Positions 7,535 through 17,690 of a stretch of DNA of 64,000 nucleotides are shown here, piece by piece. The notes beneath the pieces are model-generated. The model did no database searches. It saw only the letters and a list, made by a program, of their open reading frames with translations, and was not told the DNA's origin. Source of the stretch: Oceanospirillum sp047518265. GTDB taxonomy: Bacteria; Pseudomonadota; Gammaproteobacteria; Pseudomonadales; Halomonadaceae. A program made the position numbers and the translations under genes. Where the stretch lies: contig JAKZRG010000005.1 of assembly GCA_047518265.1 (NCBI GenBank), positions 1 through 64,000 on the forward strand. Direction: 5' to 3'. Position 1 is the first letter of the stretch. Every line of letters starts with the position of its first letter.

Positions 7535-10500
7535 CTAGTTGGTTGAGGCGATCAAGCTGGCATTACCACCGGCGGCAGTTGTATCCACACATAGATGACG
7601 TTCGTGGACAAAACGTTCCGGTAGATTGACTTCCGTTAGTAGGGGCAACAAAGCACCAGTACGTTGAACCAACGCTTGGCGATAGCCTTTTAAGACCGCT
7701 TCTTCAGCGATACTGGATACGGCTTCAATACCTTCTATCTGTACCAGCAAATCTGCTGCAATAACGCCATCCAAGCCTGTAATAGGTAAACCTGCCTGAG
7801 CTAATTTATCCACAACCGCTTTAATACCCGGCGCTACCGCAACCACCTTGTTGCCTTGTGCTAGAGCGATGGCTATTTGGCGACAGGCGGAAGCTTGGTC
7901 TGGCCCTAGGCAAAGAATTAACCCCCGGCCATGGCAGCTTAAGCGGTTCAGTTCACCGGTAGGCCCTGGCATCTCTCGGGTATCCAGTAGACTTGGGTTA
8001 TCCAAATTGCTACTAAAATCAGGCATCAGTTGAGCCAATTGCGACAGAACCGATGATTTCTGCGGGCTGGATAATTGTTCTGCGTTGTTAACTGCGTTTT
8101 GTAACTCATTCAAGCTGATACTTTTGCCATCTATAGCGGCAATCGGTGCAACCTGGTCGATCTGTTTAAAGCGGCGAAGATACAGAGGGCCACCGGCTTT
8201 CGGGCCTGTGCCGGATAAACCTTCACCACCAAAGGGCTGAGAACCGACAATGGCACCAATCTGGTTACGGTTAACATAGGTATTACCCACTTTAACGCGA
8301 CTGGTAACATAGTCGATACGGGAATCCATACGCGTATGTAGGCCAAAGGTTAGACCATAACCGCGTCCGTTAATCTCGTTAATGACCTTGTCAATTTCAC
8401 CGGCTGCAAAGGTGCAAATATGCAGGACTGGGCCAAAGATCTCTTCTTCCAGTTCGCTGATGCTGTCCAGTTTGATGACTGTGGGTGGCACAAAGGTGCC
8501 ATTCGACGGAGTATCAAATGTTTTTAGGCAGCGACCTTTATCGCTAAAGGTTTTGATATGGGCCATGATTTTACTACGAGCCAGATCATCGATTACCGGG
8601 CCAATATCCGTGCTGAGTAACCAGGGGTTACCGACTGTCATCTCTTCCATGGCGCCGTAGAGCATTTCCAGAGTGTGCTCGGCGATATCTTTTTGTAGAT
8701 ACAAGACCCGTAAAGCAGAGCAACGCTGACCGGCACTTTGGAAAGAAGATGCGACCACATCACGAATGACCTGTTCTGGTAACGCGGTAGAGTCAACAAT
8801 CATGGCATTCATGCCGCCGGTTTCAGCGATCAAAGGCGCATCTGCTGTCATATTTTCCGCCATGGCGCGGTTAATATGCATGGCAGTGGGCGTTGAACCA
8901 GTGAAACAGACACCATTGATACGGCTATCCGATGTTAACGCGGCACCTACGATAGCTCCTGTACCGGGTAAAAGTTGGATGGCGTCTCTTGGAATACCGG
9001 CTTCATACATAAGCTCTACAGTACGCGCAGCCATCAGTGTGGTTTGTTCCGCAGGTTTTGCCAGTACACTATTACCTGCCGCTAGGGCTGCACAGATTTG
9101 ACCGGAAAAAATGGCTAGGGGGAAATTCCACGGCGATATACAGGTGATAACACCACGGGCATGACCGTCTTTATCGTGCAGCTCTGCCTCATTGGGATAA
9201 TACAGGGCAAAATCTACGGCTTCACGAATCTCGGCAATACCGTCCAGCAATGTTTTACCGGCTTCCCGTGTGGCCAGAGCAAACAACTCTCCTGCATTGG
9301 CTTCCATCAGGTCGGCAAATTGTCGAATTCGGTTGCCTCGGTCGATTACTGGCAAAGCGGCCCAAGCGGGTTGTCCGGCTTTGGCAGCAGCAATGGCATT
9401 TTCAATATCCTGTGGTGTCGCTTCTAGTACTTTACCCACCGTATCCTGATGATTTGCCGGGTTGATAACTTGTTTGTATCGACTGGAATCATCCTCTGTT
9501 GTATTTTCAAGAGGTGCTGCGATCAGAGGTTTTGCTTGCCATTGATGTTGGACAAAGGCGTCTCTTTGTTTGTCTAGGCGTGCGACTTCAACAGGGTCGG
9601 TAATATCCCAACCTATGGCGTTACGGCGTTTTGCACCATAGATATCAGCTGCTTGAGGAATACTCGGGTTAGCCACTTGTTTCAATGCCATCACCGTATC
9701 AAACGGATCGGTGGCGATCTGCTCAGGGGCGATGCTGGTATCGACAATCTGATTGACAAAGGAGGAGTTGGCACCGTTTTCTAACAGGCGACGGACTAGG
9801 TAAGCCAATAGATCCTGATGAGCCCCTACTGGCGCATAGATACGACAGCGTACCTTGTTTTCTTGTACGACCACATCGTGTAGAGATTCTCCCATACCGT
9901 GCAGGCGCTGGAATTCAAAGCACTCTAGATCATCTGCTAGATTCATAATCGCTGCGACAGAATGAGCATTATGAGTGGCAAACTGTGGATAAATCCGATC
10001 CGTCATCTGTAGCAGTTTCGTGGCACAGGTGACATAAGAGACATCGGTATTCACCTTACGAGTAAAGACCGGGAAGCCATCTAAGCCCATCACTTGGGCG
10101 CGTTTAATCTCGGCATCCCAATAAGCCCCTTTAACCAGACGAACCATAATCTTACGATCCAGTTGTACCGACAGACTGTAGAGCCAATCCAGCACAAAAG
10201 GAGCGCGGTGGCCAAAGGCCTGGACCACCACGCCAAAGCCGTTCCAGCCGGAGAGCTCGGGACGGGACAAGACTGCTTCAATCACATCTAAAGACAGATC
10301 CAAGCGATCCGCTTCTTCCGCATCAATGTTAAAGCCCATGTTGGCTTCTTTTGCCATTAATGCCAATTGATAGGTACGCTCTACCAACTCTTCTAATACG
10401 CGCTCACGTTTGCCAAATTCATAACGGGCGTGCAGAGCAGATAATTTAACGGAGATACCGGGGTTTTGACGGATATCATCGTGTACACAGGCGGATGTCA

Positions 10501-11203
10501 GCTTGGTAATGGCATCAGCATAAGCTTGGTGATAACCCAGCGCATCCTGATCGGTGCGAGCGGCTTCGCCTAGCATATCGTAGGAATAGCTGTAGCCGCG
10601 TGCCTGTTCTTTTTTGGCACGTTTGGTGGCTTCTTCTATGGTGCGGCCCAGTACAAACTGGCGACCCAGTTCTTTCATGGCTTGTTTAACGGCGGTACGA
10701 ACCAGAGGCTCTCCTAAGCGCTTGATCATGCCTCGTAGAGTGTTTGTCAGGCCTTTTTCTTCGCTAGGGGCGATCAGTTTGCCTGTAACCATCAAGCCCC
10801 AGGTGGAGGTATTGATCAGAGCGGATTCGGATCGGCCCAAGTGTTCCTGCCATTTACCCGGTGCGATCTTGTCTTCAATCAGTTCGTCGATTGTTTCTGC
10901 ATCGGGCACACGAAGCAAGGCTTCGGCCAGACACATTAAAGCGATACCCTCTTTTGTGGTCAGGCCGTATTCAGCCAGAAAGTTTTCCATCATAGAGGGG
11001 TTGGCAGAAGTACGCACACAGCGAATTAACTCGGCGGCTTCTGCAGATATATTCTGTCGGGTGGCGTCGGACAAGTTGGCTTGGGCAACCAATGCATTAA
11101 CAGTTTGGCTTTCGTCGGCCAGATAGTGAGCGCGAATCACAGTGCGGATATCACTGGTCGTTTTCACTTCGGTATTTTTTATCGTATTAGTTACCCGAGT
11201 CAT
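7535..11203 (-). CDS. putA: Bifunctional proline dehydrogenase / P5C dehydrogenase PutA
   Basis: A 1222-residue enzyme that oxidises proline to glutamate in two steps with FAD and NAD+. The N-terminal half is the proline dehydrogenase barrel (family motifs such as FATHNAHSVAAI and GANSSFVNQIVD). The second half is the aldehyde dehydrogenase fold with PWNFPLAIFSGQ, CFTGSTPTAM and the catalytic Cys in SAGQRCSALR. About 180 residues follow as the extra C-terminal domain of long PutA types. It lacks the N-terminal ribbon-helix-helix DNA-binding domain of E. coli PutA, so it cannot self-repress. I chose ATG 11203 because GAGGG lies 8 bases upstream; the longer frame to 11251 has no support. A divergent Lrp-type gene is the likely regulator. 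Confidence 0.95.
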   Translation of the reverse strand: MTRVTNTIKNTEVKTTSDIRTVIRAHYLADESQTVNALVAQANLSDATRQNISAEAAELIRCVRTSANPSMMENFLAEYGLTTKEGIALMCLAEALLRVPDAETIDELIEDKIAPGKWQEHLGRSESALINTSTWGLMVTGKLIAPSEEKGLTNTLRGMIKRLGEPLVRTAVKQAMKELGRQFVLGRTIEEATKRAKKEQARGYSYSYDMLGEAARTDQDALGYHQAYADAITKLTSACVHDDIRQNPGISVKLSALHARYEFGKRERVLEELVERTYQLALMAKEANMGFNIDAEEADRLDLSLDVIEAVLSRPELSGWNGFGVVVQAFGHRAPFVLDWLYSLSVQLDRKIMVRLVKGAYWDAEIKRAQVMGLDGFPVFTRKVNTDVSYVTCATKLLQMTDRIYPQFATHNAHSVAAIMNLADDLECFEFQRLHGMGESLHDVVVQENKVRCRIYAPVGAHQDLLAYLVRRLLENGANSSFVNQIVDTSIAPEQIATDPFDTVMALKQVANPSIPQAADIYGAKRRNAIGWDITDPVEVARLDKQRDAFVQHQWQAKPLIAAPLENTTEDDSSRYKQVINPANHQDTVGKVLEATPQDIENAIAAAKAGQPAWAALPVIDRGNRIRQFADLMEANAGELFALATREAGKTLLDGIAEIREAVDFALYYPNEAELHDKDGHARGVITCISPWNFPLAIFSGQICAALAAGNSVLAKPAEQTTLMAARTVELMYEAGIPRDAIQLLPGTGAIVGAALTSDSRINGVCFTGSTPTAMHINRAMAENMTADAPLIAETGGMNAMIVDSTALPEQVIRDVVASSFQSAGQRCSALRVLYLQKDIAEHTLEMLYGAMEEMTVGNPWLLSTDIGPVIDDLARSKIMAHIKTFSDKGRCLKTFDTPSNGTFVPPTVIKLDSISELEEEIFGPVLHICTFAAGEIDKVINEINGRGYGLTFGLHTRMDSRIDYVTSRVKVGNTYVNRNQIGAIVGSQPFGGEGLSGTGPKAGGPLYLRRFKQIDQVAPIAAIDGKSISLNELQNAVNNAEQLSSPQKSSVLSQLAQLMPDFSSNLDNPSLLDTREMPGPTGELNRLSCHGRGLILCLGPDQASACRQIAIALAQGNKVVAVAPGIKAVVDKLAQAGLPITGLDGVIAADLLVQIEGIEAVSSIAEEAVLKGYRQALVQRTGALLPLLTEVNLPERFVHERHLCVDTTAAGGNASLIASTN

Positions 11204-11457
11204 ATCGACACCCTCAGTTGAAGTGATGATTAAATTAATATCAGAGATCAAACATTTTACTTTCCAAGAGGTAGACTTTTTCTCTATTTATTTTTAATTT
11301 GTAATGATAAGTGCTATTTTTTATAGGTAAAAACAGGGATATATATATAAAATTGATTGAGTATTAGCCTTTTTGTCTATTTTATTTTGTGTGTGAGCGG
11401 TCGCTCTCTTTTCTTTGATCTAAAATGTGATTATTAATGGAGCTAACAGGCTGATTT
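11204..11457. promoter_or_regulatory. putA / Lrp-regulator divergent promoter region
   Basis: 254 AT-rich bases separate the two divergent starts, with A/T tracts at 11278-11305 and 11335-11390, as is typical of Lrp-type control regions. No specific operator can be fixed by eye. Confidence 0.45.
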
Positions 11458-11934
11458 ATGAGTAAAAATGACGAGTTGGATCGTATTGATCATGCTATTT
11501 TGCGTGAGCTGCAAAAAAATGCCCGTTTAACGGTAACGGATCTTGCTTCAAGAGTAGGTCTATCTAAAACACCCTGCCAGTTACGCATGAAGAAGCTGGA
11601 AGAGCAGGGTTATATTTTGGGGTATGTGGCATTAGTGAATCAGACACGTTTAGGGGCTAGCCATGTGGCCTTTGTTCAGGTGAAGCTGAGTGATACCAAG
11701 ACAAAAGCCCTCGATGCCTTTAATGATGCGGTTAGACAGATTCCAGAAGTGGAACAGTGTCATATGATTGCCGCGGGTTTTGACTATCTGCTAAAAGTAC
11801 GCACCTCTGGCATGGAAGCTTACCGAAAAGTATTAGGAGAAGAGATTTCCGCCCTACCTTATGTATTGCAAACAAGCACTTATGCAGTGATGGAAAGTGT
11901 TAAAGATATAGAGTCTCATCTTTTAGATACTTAA
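11458..11934 (+). CDS. Lrp/AsnC-family regulator, probable PutR-type activator of putA
   Basis: A 158-residue Lrp/AsnC protein. The helix-turn-helix is at about residues 22-45 (LTVTDLASRVGLSKTPCQLR), and the RAM/ligand-binding domain with the G-F/D-Y-L-L-K core follows. Lrp-type genes divergent from putA are commonly proline-responsive activators (PutR in alphaproteobacteria). The absence of a DNA-binding domain on this PutA agrees with that role. The functional assignment rests on position and family, not on seen effector residues. Confidence 0.85.
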   Translation: MSKNDELDRIDHAILRELQKNARLTVTDLASRVGLSKTPCQLRMKKLEEQGYILGYVALVNQTRLGASHVAFVQVKLSDTKTKALDAFNDAVRQIPEVEQCHMIAAGFDYLLKVRTSGMEAYRKVLGEEISALPYVLQTSTYAVMESVKDIESHLLDT

Positions 11935-12080
11935 ATTAGATCATTATCTTTTAAATGCCCCTTTTCTTATTTTAGATTAGACTAAATAACCTTAGGTTTA
12001 GCACTATTATTCATAGCGAGTAATGTAAGTTTTTGTTAATATTCACGTCCTTTATCTAACTACCTTCTTCTGGAGGTCTG

Positions 12081-13001
12081 ATGTTCCGCCTGAAGTCTCG
12101 TGTTACCCAGCTTATTACATTGTTTGCTCTTATATTTTCTTTGTGTCTATCTCTGCCTGCGTCCGCTTCTTTTAATAAGGGAATGGATTTTTATAAGCAA
12201 GCACTTTATACCCATGCATTGAACCAGTTTCTAGTCGAAGCCGAAAAAGGGCATCTGGAAGCGCAGATTATGTTGGGGAAAATGTATCAAGAGGGTAAAG
12301 GAGATGAGGCGGATACGGAAGAAGCCTTTTCTTGGTTTGAAAAGGCCGCTAAGCAAGGCAGCCCGGAAGCGATGTACCTTTATGGGATGACTTACCTAAA
12401 GGCTAAAAATGCCAGTCAATTTCAGGCTAAGGCTTTTAAGTGGATTAAACAGGCCGCCGAAGAAGACTTTACCTTTGCTCAATATAAACTGGGTATGATG
12501 TATAAAAGCGGTCAAGGCACAGGTACAAACCTAACTAAATCTCGGACATGGTTATATAAAGCTGCCAAACGACGTCATCCTGGTGCTCAGTATGAATTGG
12601 CGCGCATTTATGAGGATGGGCCTGATGGACAGCAAAACTATGCTAAGGCTATTCAATGGTACAAAGCCGCTTCGAAACAGGGGCATACTAAGGCTGAGCT
12701 ATCTTTGGCTTATATGTACTATTATGGTTTAGGGGTTAAAGAAGACTTATTGGCTGCATCACATTTGCTGCAACGAGTGGCCGATAAGGGGGTTAATGTT
12801 GCCCAATATAATTTAGCCGTCTTATATGAAGGTTATCCTAAGCGTAAACCTAACTATGCCGCATCATTAAGGTGGTACCAAAAAGCGTGTGAAAATGATT
12901 ACGAAAGAGCTTGTGAGGAGTACCAGCGCGCTTTTAGAAAATATCAGGATAAGCTTGAGCTGGCTTTAAATGAGTCAACGCCGGGTAAAAAAGCGCCGTA
13001 A
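12081..13001 (+). CDS. Exported Sel1-repeat (TPR-like) protein
   Basis: A 306-residue protein with a signal peptide (cleavage near residue 29, PASA-S). About seven Sel1-like repeats of 36 residues fill the rest, each with the pattern W-x-x-x-A-A-x-x-G-x-x-x-A-x-x-x-L-G-x-x-Y, for example SWFEKAAKQGSPEAMYLYG and QWYKAASKQGHTKAELSLAY. Such alpha/alpha solenoids act as protein-interaction scaffolds in the periplasm or at the envelope. GGAGG stands 6 bases before ATG. It is monocistronic. The partner is unknown; a role with the diguanylate cyclase downstream is possible but not shown. Confidence 0.85.
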   Translation: MFRLKSRVTQLITLFALIFSLCLSLPASASFNKGMDFYKQALYTHALNQFLVEAEKGHLEAQIMLGKMYQEGKGDEADTEEAFSWFEKAAKQGSPEAMYLYGMTYLKAKNASQFQAKAFKWIKQAAEEDFTFAQYKLGMMYKSGQGTGTNLTKSRTWLYKAAKRRHPGAQYELARIYEDGPDGQQNYAKAIQWYKAASKQGHTKAELSLAYMYYYGLGVKEDLLAASHLLQRVADKGVNVAQYNLAVLYEGYPKRKPNYAASLRWYQKACENDYERACEEYQRAFRKYQDKLELALNESTPGKKAP

Positions 13002-13173
13002 TATCACACCTGAAGAGTATCTCTGATAGAGGCTTATGATCTTCCCTTTTATCCTACACGCTTGTGGCTCTTCTCAGTATTTTCTTTACGGTCTTAGCGC
13101 TATCGTCTTTACTTATTATTGTTAAAAGTGAAAGTGCTTAATAAATACTATAAGAAGCTGAAGCCCTGAAATT

Positions 13174-14859
13174 ATGAGTTTAAATCTACGTTTTTTTATC
13201 TTTTCAGCTCTATTATTGATAATTTCTTCGATAGCAGTGTGGTCTGCGGTAAAAACCCTTGCGGAGCAGATTATCGAAGAATGGTCCGTACGGTATGCAG
13301 AAAAACAAGTACTGTATGATCGGGAACGCACGTTACAGCCGATTATGCGAGAAGTCGCTTTATCCCTTCAGTTTGCTAAGTCCAGTCATCTACGTGAATT
13401 TGCCCGTAATCCCAATGATCCTAAGCTTCGATCAAACGCCTTACTTGAAATGGAGAATTTCCGTTTTAATTTTAGTGAAATGAATTACTTTGTTGCACTG
13501 CGTGCAACTGGTGAATATTTCCATAATGATGCAAATAACAGTTATCAGGGACAACAACTGCGTTATCAGTTAAATCAGGATGAGCAGAAGGACGCTTGGT
13601 TCTATAGCCTTATGGAACAGAAACGAGAGCTGCACATTAATATAAACCCCGATAGTGAATTGGGTGTTACTAAGCTTTGGATCGATGTTTTGCTAAAAGA
13701 TGGGAACGATGTTCTCGGTGTAGTGGGTACAGGGTTAAATCTCAATCATTTTTTAGATCAAATCGTTAATAATACGGATGATGGTGTTACCAACTTCTTT
13801 GTGGATCATACCGCCAGTATTCAATTGCATCATGACCCTAAAGTCATTAGCTATGCCAGTCTTAGCAAGGATGAGCCGCAACGAGAGTTAGTGTATCAAT
13901 ACCTTGATGAGGATAATGATCGTGATCGGTTACGTCAGATAATGGAAGAGGCGAGAGAGAAAAAAGATAAGGTGATCAGCGATTTTGTCTCTAGCAATGG
14001 CCATCGACAGCTTATGGCCGTGGCTTACATCCCTGAGCTAGACTGGTATGAAATTACCCTGATTGATGTTGCTAAGTTATTACCTCTCAGTCGCTTTACC
14101 GGTATATTTGTTATCTATGCCTTATCGATTATTGCGCTTGTTATCTTATTCAATTTGCTCTTACGCCGTTTGGTTTTTCGTCCAGTACAAAAGCTTAATA
14201 CTGCGATTAACCAGGTGCAGAAAGGGCAGCCACTTTCTGTTGAATTGGATGGAAAAGGAGAGATAGGGTCTTTAATTGATCATTTTACTGAAATGGCTGA
14301 TACGGTCTATAAATCCCGTATTGAGTTAGAAGAGAAGGTCAAACAGCGTACCGAGGCTCTAGAACGCTTATCTCGCACAGATGCCCTGACTCACTTATAT
14401 AATCGATGGGGTATGACAGAGAGATTGCAATGTGCTCTAGCAAATGAGAGTAGCAAGGCAGGTCTTATCTGGATTGATCTTGATTTTTTTAAAGAAATTA
14501 ACGATCAGTACGGTCATGTTTGTGGCGATAAGGCCTTGGTTGCTGTGGCTGAAATCATTACACAACAAGTGGCAGATAAAGGGTTTTCTGCCCGTTGGGG
14601 AGGCGATGAATTTTTGGCCTGTCTACCGGATTGCAATCAAGAGAAACTGGAGCAAGTGAGCTATCTGATTTGTAAGACGGTAGAAGATTTTAAACCGGAC
14701 TATGTACTTCAAAAAGGACAGCCTCTTCCGTTAACGGTCAGTATTGGTACCTATTTAACGGATAAAGGTGATGACTCTGAACAGGCTTTGCATTGTGCTG
14801 ATAATGCACTGTATCAAGCTAAGGAGGAAGGTCGTAACTGTGTACGGCAATATCGCTAG
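13174..14859 (+). CDS. Membrane diguanylate cyclase (dCache-like sensor, HAMP, GGDEF)
   Basis: A 561-residue predicted c-di-GMP synthase. It has an N-terminal transmembrane helix (about 8-28), a long periplasmic sensor of the Cache type, and a second helix (about 309-329). A HAMP-like linker with coiled coil follows, then a GGDEF domain (LSRTDALTHLYNRWG ... RWGGDEF). The active-site signature is intact. The RxxD inhibitory site normally five residues upstream is absent (ADKG instead), so product inhibition may be lacking. The ligand is unknown. It stands alone and ends at a hairpin shared with rarD. Confidence 0.9.
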   Translation: MSLNLRFFIFSALLLIISSIAVWSAVKTLAEQIIEEWSVRYAEKQVLYDRERTLQPIMREVALSLQFAKSSHLREFARNPNDPKLRSNALLEMENFRFNFSEMNYFVALRATGEYFHNDANNSYQGQQLRYQLNQDEQKDAWFYSLMEQKRELHININPDSELGVTKLWIDVLLKDGNDVLGVVGTGLNLNHFLDQIVNNTDDGVTNFFVDHTASIQLHHDPKVISYASLSKDEPQRELVYQYLDEDNDRDRLRQIMEEAREKKDKVISDFVSSNGHRQLMAVAYIPELDWYEITLIDVAKLLPLSRFTGIFVIYALSIIALVILFNLLLRRLVFRPVQKLNTAINQVQKGQPLSVELDGKGEIGSLIDHFTEMADTVYKSRIELEEKVKQRTEALERLSRTDALTHLYNRWGMTERLQCALANESSKAGLIWIDLDFFKEINDQYGHVCGDKALVAVAEIITQQVADKGFSARWGGDEFLACLPDCNQEKLEQVSYLICKTVEDFKPDYVLQKGQPLPLTVSIGTYLTDKGDDSEQALHCADNALYQAKEEGRNCVRQYR

Positions 14860-14910
14860 AGGTTAGAAAGCTTAAGCACCAGAACACAGTTTTTCGATAC
14901 CTTATTTCTC

Positions 14911-14937
14911 TCCTCATCGGATAAATACCGATAAGGA
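14911..14937. terminator. Hairpin between convergent genes
   Basis: TCCTCATCGG / CCGATAAGGA stem (one mismatch) with a 7-base loop, lying between the converging diguanylate cyclase and rarD genes. It lacks a long T-run, so termination is only probable. Confidence 0.5.
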
Positions 14938-14981
14938 TAGAACACTTATAGAGAGTTATTTATTCAATTTTAACCTGTGCT

Positions 14982-15908
14982 TTAGGCCGAGCACTCAGCT
15001 CTTCTTTTTTGTGACCAAAATCCTTCCAGGCTAAAGACAATCAAGGCCAACCAGATCAAAGTAAAGGTGGTTAATTTACCGTTATCAAGGCTCTCACCGT
15101 ATACAAATACCGCCAAGATAAAGGTAATACTAGGGGCTATGTATTGTATAAAACCGATTAGTGTCAGGCTGAGTCGTCTGGCTGCACCGGCAAAAAAGAG
15201 TAAAGGTATACTCGTGATTAAGCCTGCTGCCATCAGTAATAGATCAATTTGAAGGCTCTGATGGGCAAAGATGAGAGTGCCGGATTGGGCTAACCAGAGT
15301 AGATAAACCAATGCCGCAGGTAACATCATTAGGGTCTCAATAAATAAACCAGAGATCGCATCTACGGGAATCTGTTTACGTAGTAAGCCATAAAAACCAA
15401 AGCTAAAGGCCAGAACCAAGGCAACCCAAGGCAAGCTGCCATGGAGGATTAATTGATAGGCTACACCTGCCCCCGCTAGGCTAATCGCTAACCACTGAGC
15501 GGGTCGTAAGCGCTCAGAAAGAAAGATCATCCCCATAAAAATGCTAACTAAGGGATTAATAAAGTAGCCTAAGCTGGTCTCTAAAATTCTATTTTCGCTC
15601 ACGGCCCAAATAAAGATTAACCAGTTCAAGGAGATAATAGCGGCGGTGACAAACAAAGCCGCCAGTACCTTGGGTTGCTGCAGAATTGTTTTTAAACGAC
15701 TCAGGCCGCCTGTAAACATCAGGAGTAAAAACAACACCAATACAGACCAGATCACCCTATGAGTTAAAACCTCCATAGGGGATACGCTGCCAAGCTGTTT
15801 AAAGTAAACGGGTATGATGCCCCAAAGTACATAAGCCCCTAAGGCATAGAGAATCCCTGTTTTTATTGTGGCCTGTGCATCATGATTCACGGTCGTTTGT
15901 TCAGACAT
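14982..15908 (-). CDS. rarD: RarD-type EamA/DMT permease
   Basis: A 308-residue ten-helix transporter of the drug/metabolite superfamily. The start (GILYALGAYVLWGIIPVYFK) and the internal ISLNWLIFIWAV and ETSLGYFINPL segments are typical of the RarD branch. Substrate is not established for the family. The start at 15908 has GGAGGG 6 bases upstream and overlaps the preceding gene's stop (ATGTCTGA), so the two genes are translationally coupled. Longer starts have no ribosome-binding site. Confidence 0.85.
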   Translation of the reverse strand: MSEQTTVNHDAQATIKTGILYALGAYVLWGIIPVYFKQLGSVSPMEVLTHRVIWSVLVLFLLLMFTGGLSRLKTILQQPKVLAALFVTAAIISLNWLIFIWAVSENRILETSLGYFINPLVSIFMGMIFLSERLRPAQWLAISLAGAGVAYQLILHGSLPWVALVLAFSFGFYGLLRKQIPVDAISGLFIETLMMLPAALVYLLWLAQSGTLIFAHQSLQIDLLLMAAGLITSIPLLFFAGAARRLSLTLIGFIQYIAPSITFILAVFVYGESLDNGKLTTFTLIWLALIVFSLEGFWSQKRRAECSA

Positions 15909-16947
15909 GCTGACCCTCCTGTTTCTGTACGGTTGGATTATCAAGGCTTGGATGGGTTAGATAGCGCTGCCAGAATGCATCGCTGCATCGATTGAATAAA
16001 CGGGTCAGAATAGCCACTACGACTAAAGAAAATACTAGGCGAAACCATAAGACACCTGAGATATCTGCCCCCATTAACAGTACTAATAAGGTGTCTTCAA
16101 TAATGCTATGACATAGGCCCAGCAGCAGCATGGCAGAGAAGATATCTTTTTTATCCAGATGCCCTGCTTTGGCTTCTTTTATCAATAATCCGCCGCCAAA
16201 AGCTAAACCTAAAGTAATGCCGACTATGGTTAAACTGGTGGCTTTTGGGCTAATACCAAGCAGTTTTAAAACGGGCTGTAAAAGCCAGATCATTAGACGT
16301 TCCACGTGAATCCAACGTAGAAAGCGCAATAAGCTTAATAGTGCGGAAACCACCACAATGATCATGGCGAAGCTTTCTAACTGCTGCCAACCCCACTCAT
16401 ACAGGGTTGGGTTGTGAATTTCTGGAGTCCATACTAACTCAGTAGGTTCTTGTAACCAGCCTGCCGTTTCATAGATATGAAATAGTAGGGCGCCATATAA
16501 AAGGGCACCTAAAAAACGGATCAAAAAGGCAGCAACTAGACGTACACCGGCTTGCTGTACGATACGAACCTCTACGGGTAATCCGTGAGCAATCAGTAAC
16601 ATACCGCCTAAAACCGTCACTTGGGCAACGGTCATATTCGCTTCAGGAGCTAATTGGAAGAATAGCAACATACCGGCATAAATATTGGTCAGTAATGTTG
16701 TTGTCCACACAAGTCCCATGGATTCGGGTAAGCCGACCAATGTCATCATGGGTTCTAATAGCTGACTGATAATAGGAATAGCACCTAACTCTTCCAACAC
16801 TTTAACCACAACAATCACAGGTATCATGATTTTAAATAGGGTAAAGCAGACGGACCAAATTTCCTGCATTAAAGAAGGAAGTGTCAGTCTGAAAAACGGA
16901 TGTTGAGGGAATCCCGGTGAACTAGAGTTAGACATAATAAAATCCAT
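15901..16947 (-). CDS. Nucleoside-recognition (Gate) domain membrane protein
   Basis: A roughly 348-residue inner-membrane protein with about eight helices, related to YjiH/SpmA-type proteins with two nucleoside-recognition (Gate) domains. Conserved hallmarks are the G-L-P-E-S-M-G-L-V-W and L-L-G-L-C-H-S-I-I-E-D-T segments. Function is not established for these proteins; transport is likely. ATG 16947 is used, though ATG 16935 is also possible. It is coupled to rarD by an 8-bp overlap and divergent from an Lrp-type regulator, so an amino-acid or nucleoside export unit under that regulator is plausible. Confidence 0.75.
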   Translation of the reverse strand: MDFIMSNSSSPGFPQHPFFRLTLPSLMQEIWSVCFTLFKIMIPVIVVVKVLEELGAIPIISQLLEPMMTLVGLPESMGLVWTTTLLTNIYAGMLLFFQLAPEANMTVAQVTVLGGMLLIAHGLPVEVRIVQQAGVRLVAAFLIRFLGALLYGALLFHIYETAGWLQEPTELVWTPEIHNPTLYEWGWQQLESFAMIIVVVSALLSLLRFLRWIHVERLMIWLLQPVLKLLGISPKATSLTIVGITLGLAFGGGLLIKEAKAGHLDKKDIFSAMLLLGLCHSIIEDTLLVLLMGADISGVLWFRLVFSLVVVAILTRLFNRCSDAFWQRYLTHPSLDNPTVQKQEGQHV

Positions 16948-17100
16948 GGTGACAGCAGTCTCAAGCAAGTAGAGAAGTCTAATTCAGGGTAGATGATCAG
17001 GATTTCTTTTTATGTGTTATTTTATTCAATTAATTTCTTATTTTTTTGATTTAAGAAATTTATAAAATATAAAGGTCATTGAAACGAAATATAATTAATC

Positions 17101-17559
17101 ATGTTATTAGACAATATCGATAAGAAAATTCTGAACCAGCTTCAGCGAGATAATAAGATCAGCAATCAGGACTTGGCTGAGCAAGTGGGACTATCAGCGC
17201 CAGCCTGTTTGAAACGGGTACGCAAGCTAAGAGAAAGCGGAGTCATTATTGCTGATGTTTCCATTATTAACCCAGAAGTTGTGGGACACATGATCAATGT
17301 CATTGTGGAAGTGGAGATGGATCGAGATCAGCTGGATATCTATGACGCTTTTAAACGAAAAATATCAAAAGCACCAGAAGTGTCCCAATGTTATCAGGTG
17401 ACCGGTGAGGTGGATTTTTTATTAATGGTGTTGGTACCCGATATGCAAGCTTATGAAGCCTTTGCCCGTCGAGAGCTGGCCAGTGATCCTAACCTGAGAA
17501 AGTTCCGGTCTTTGATCTCATTGCGTCGAGAAAAATTCCAAACCGCCCTAGAGCTTTAG
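17101..17559 (+). CDS. Lrp/AsnC-family transcriptional regulator
   Basis: A 152-residue Lrp-type protein. The winged helix is at residues 1-60 (ISNQDLAEQVGLSAPACLKR), and the RAM domain has the usual G-E-V-D-F-L-L-M-V core. The gene is divergent from the Gate-domain/rarD pair, which fits the common pattern of an Lrp-like regulator controlling an adjacent amino-acid exporter. The intervening 150 bp are very AT-rich. The effector cannot be read from the sequence. Confidence 0.85.
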   Translation: MLLDNIDKKILNQLQRDNKISNQDLAEQVGLSAPACLKRVRKLRESGVIIADVSIINPEVVGHMINVIVEVEMDRDQLDIYDAFKRKISKAPEVSQCYQVTGEVDFLLMVLVPDMQAYEAFARRELASDPNLRKFRSLISLRREKFQTALEL

Positions 17560-17630
17560 CTCTGAATGCTCTGGCCTATCATGATCGAGAAATAAAGGCC
17601 GTTATAGGTCGCGACATAAACTTCTATTCA

Positions 17631-17690
17631 TTGCGACATCAAGGTATATAGATTTATGGTTTGGGTGCTCTAAACCTTGATATAGCGCAA
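17631..17690. repeat. Imperfect inverted repeat in the Lrp-GGDEF intergenic region
   Basis: TTGCG-ACATCAAGGT on the left is mirrored by ACCTTGAT-ATAG-CGCAA on the right, with about 28 bases between. It has no T-run. It may be a small palindromic repeat or a regulatory structure. The rest of 17560-17857 shows nothing recognisable. Confidence 0.45.

Noticed and set aside
7848..11126. Several plus-strand frames within putA
   Set aside because: All lie antisense to a clear 1222-codon gene and show no family features.
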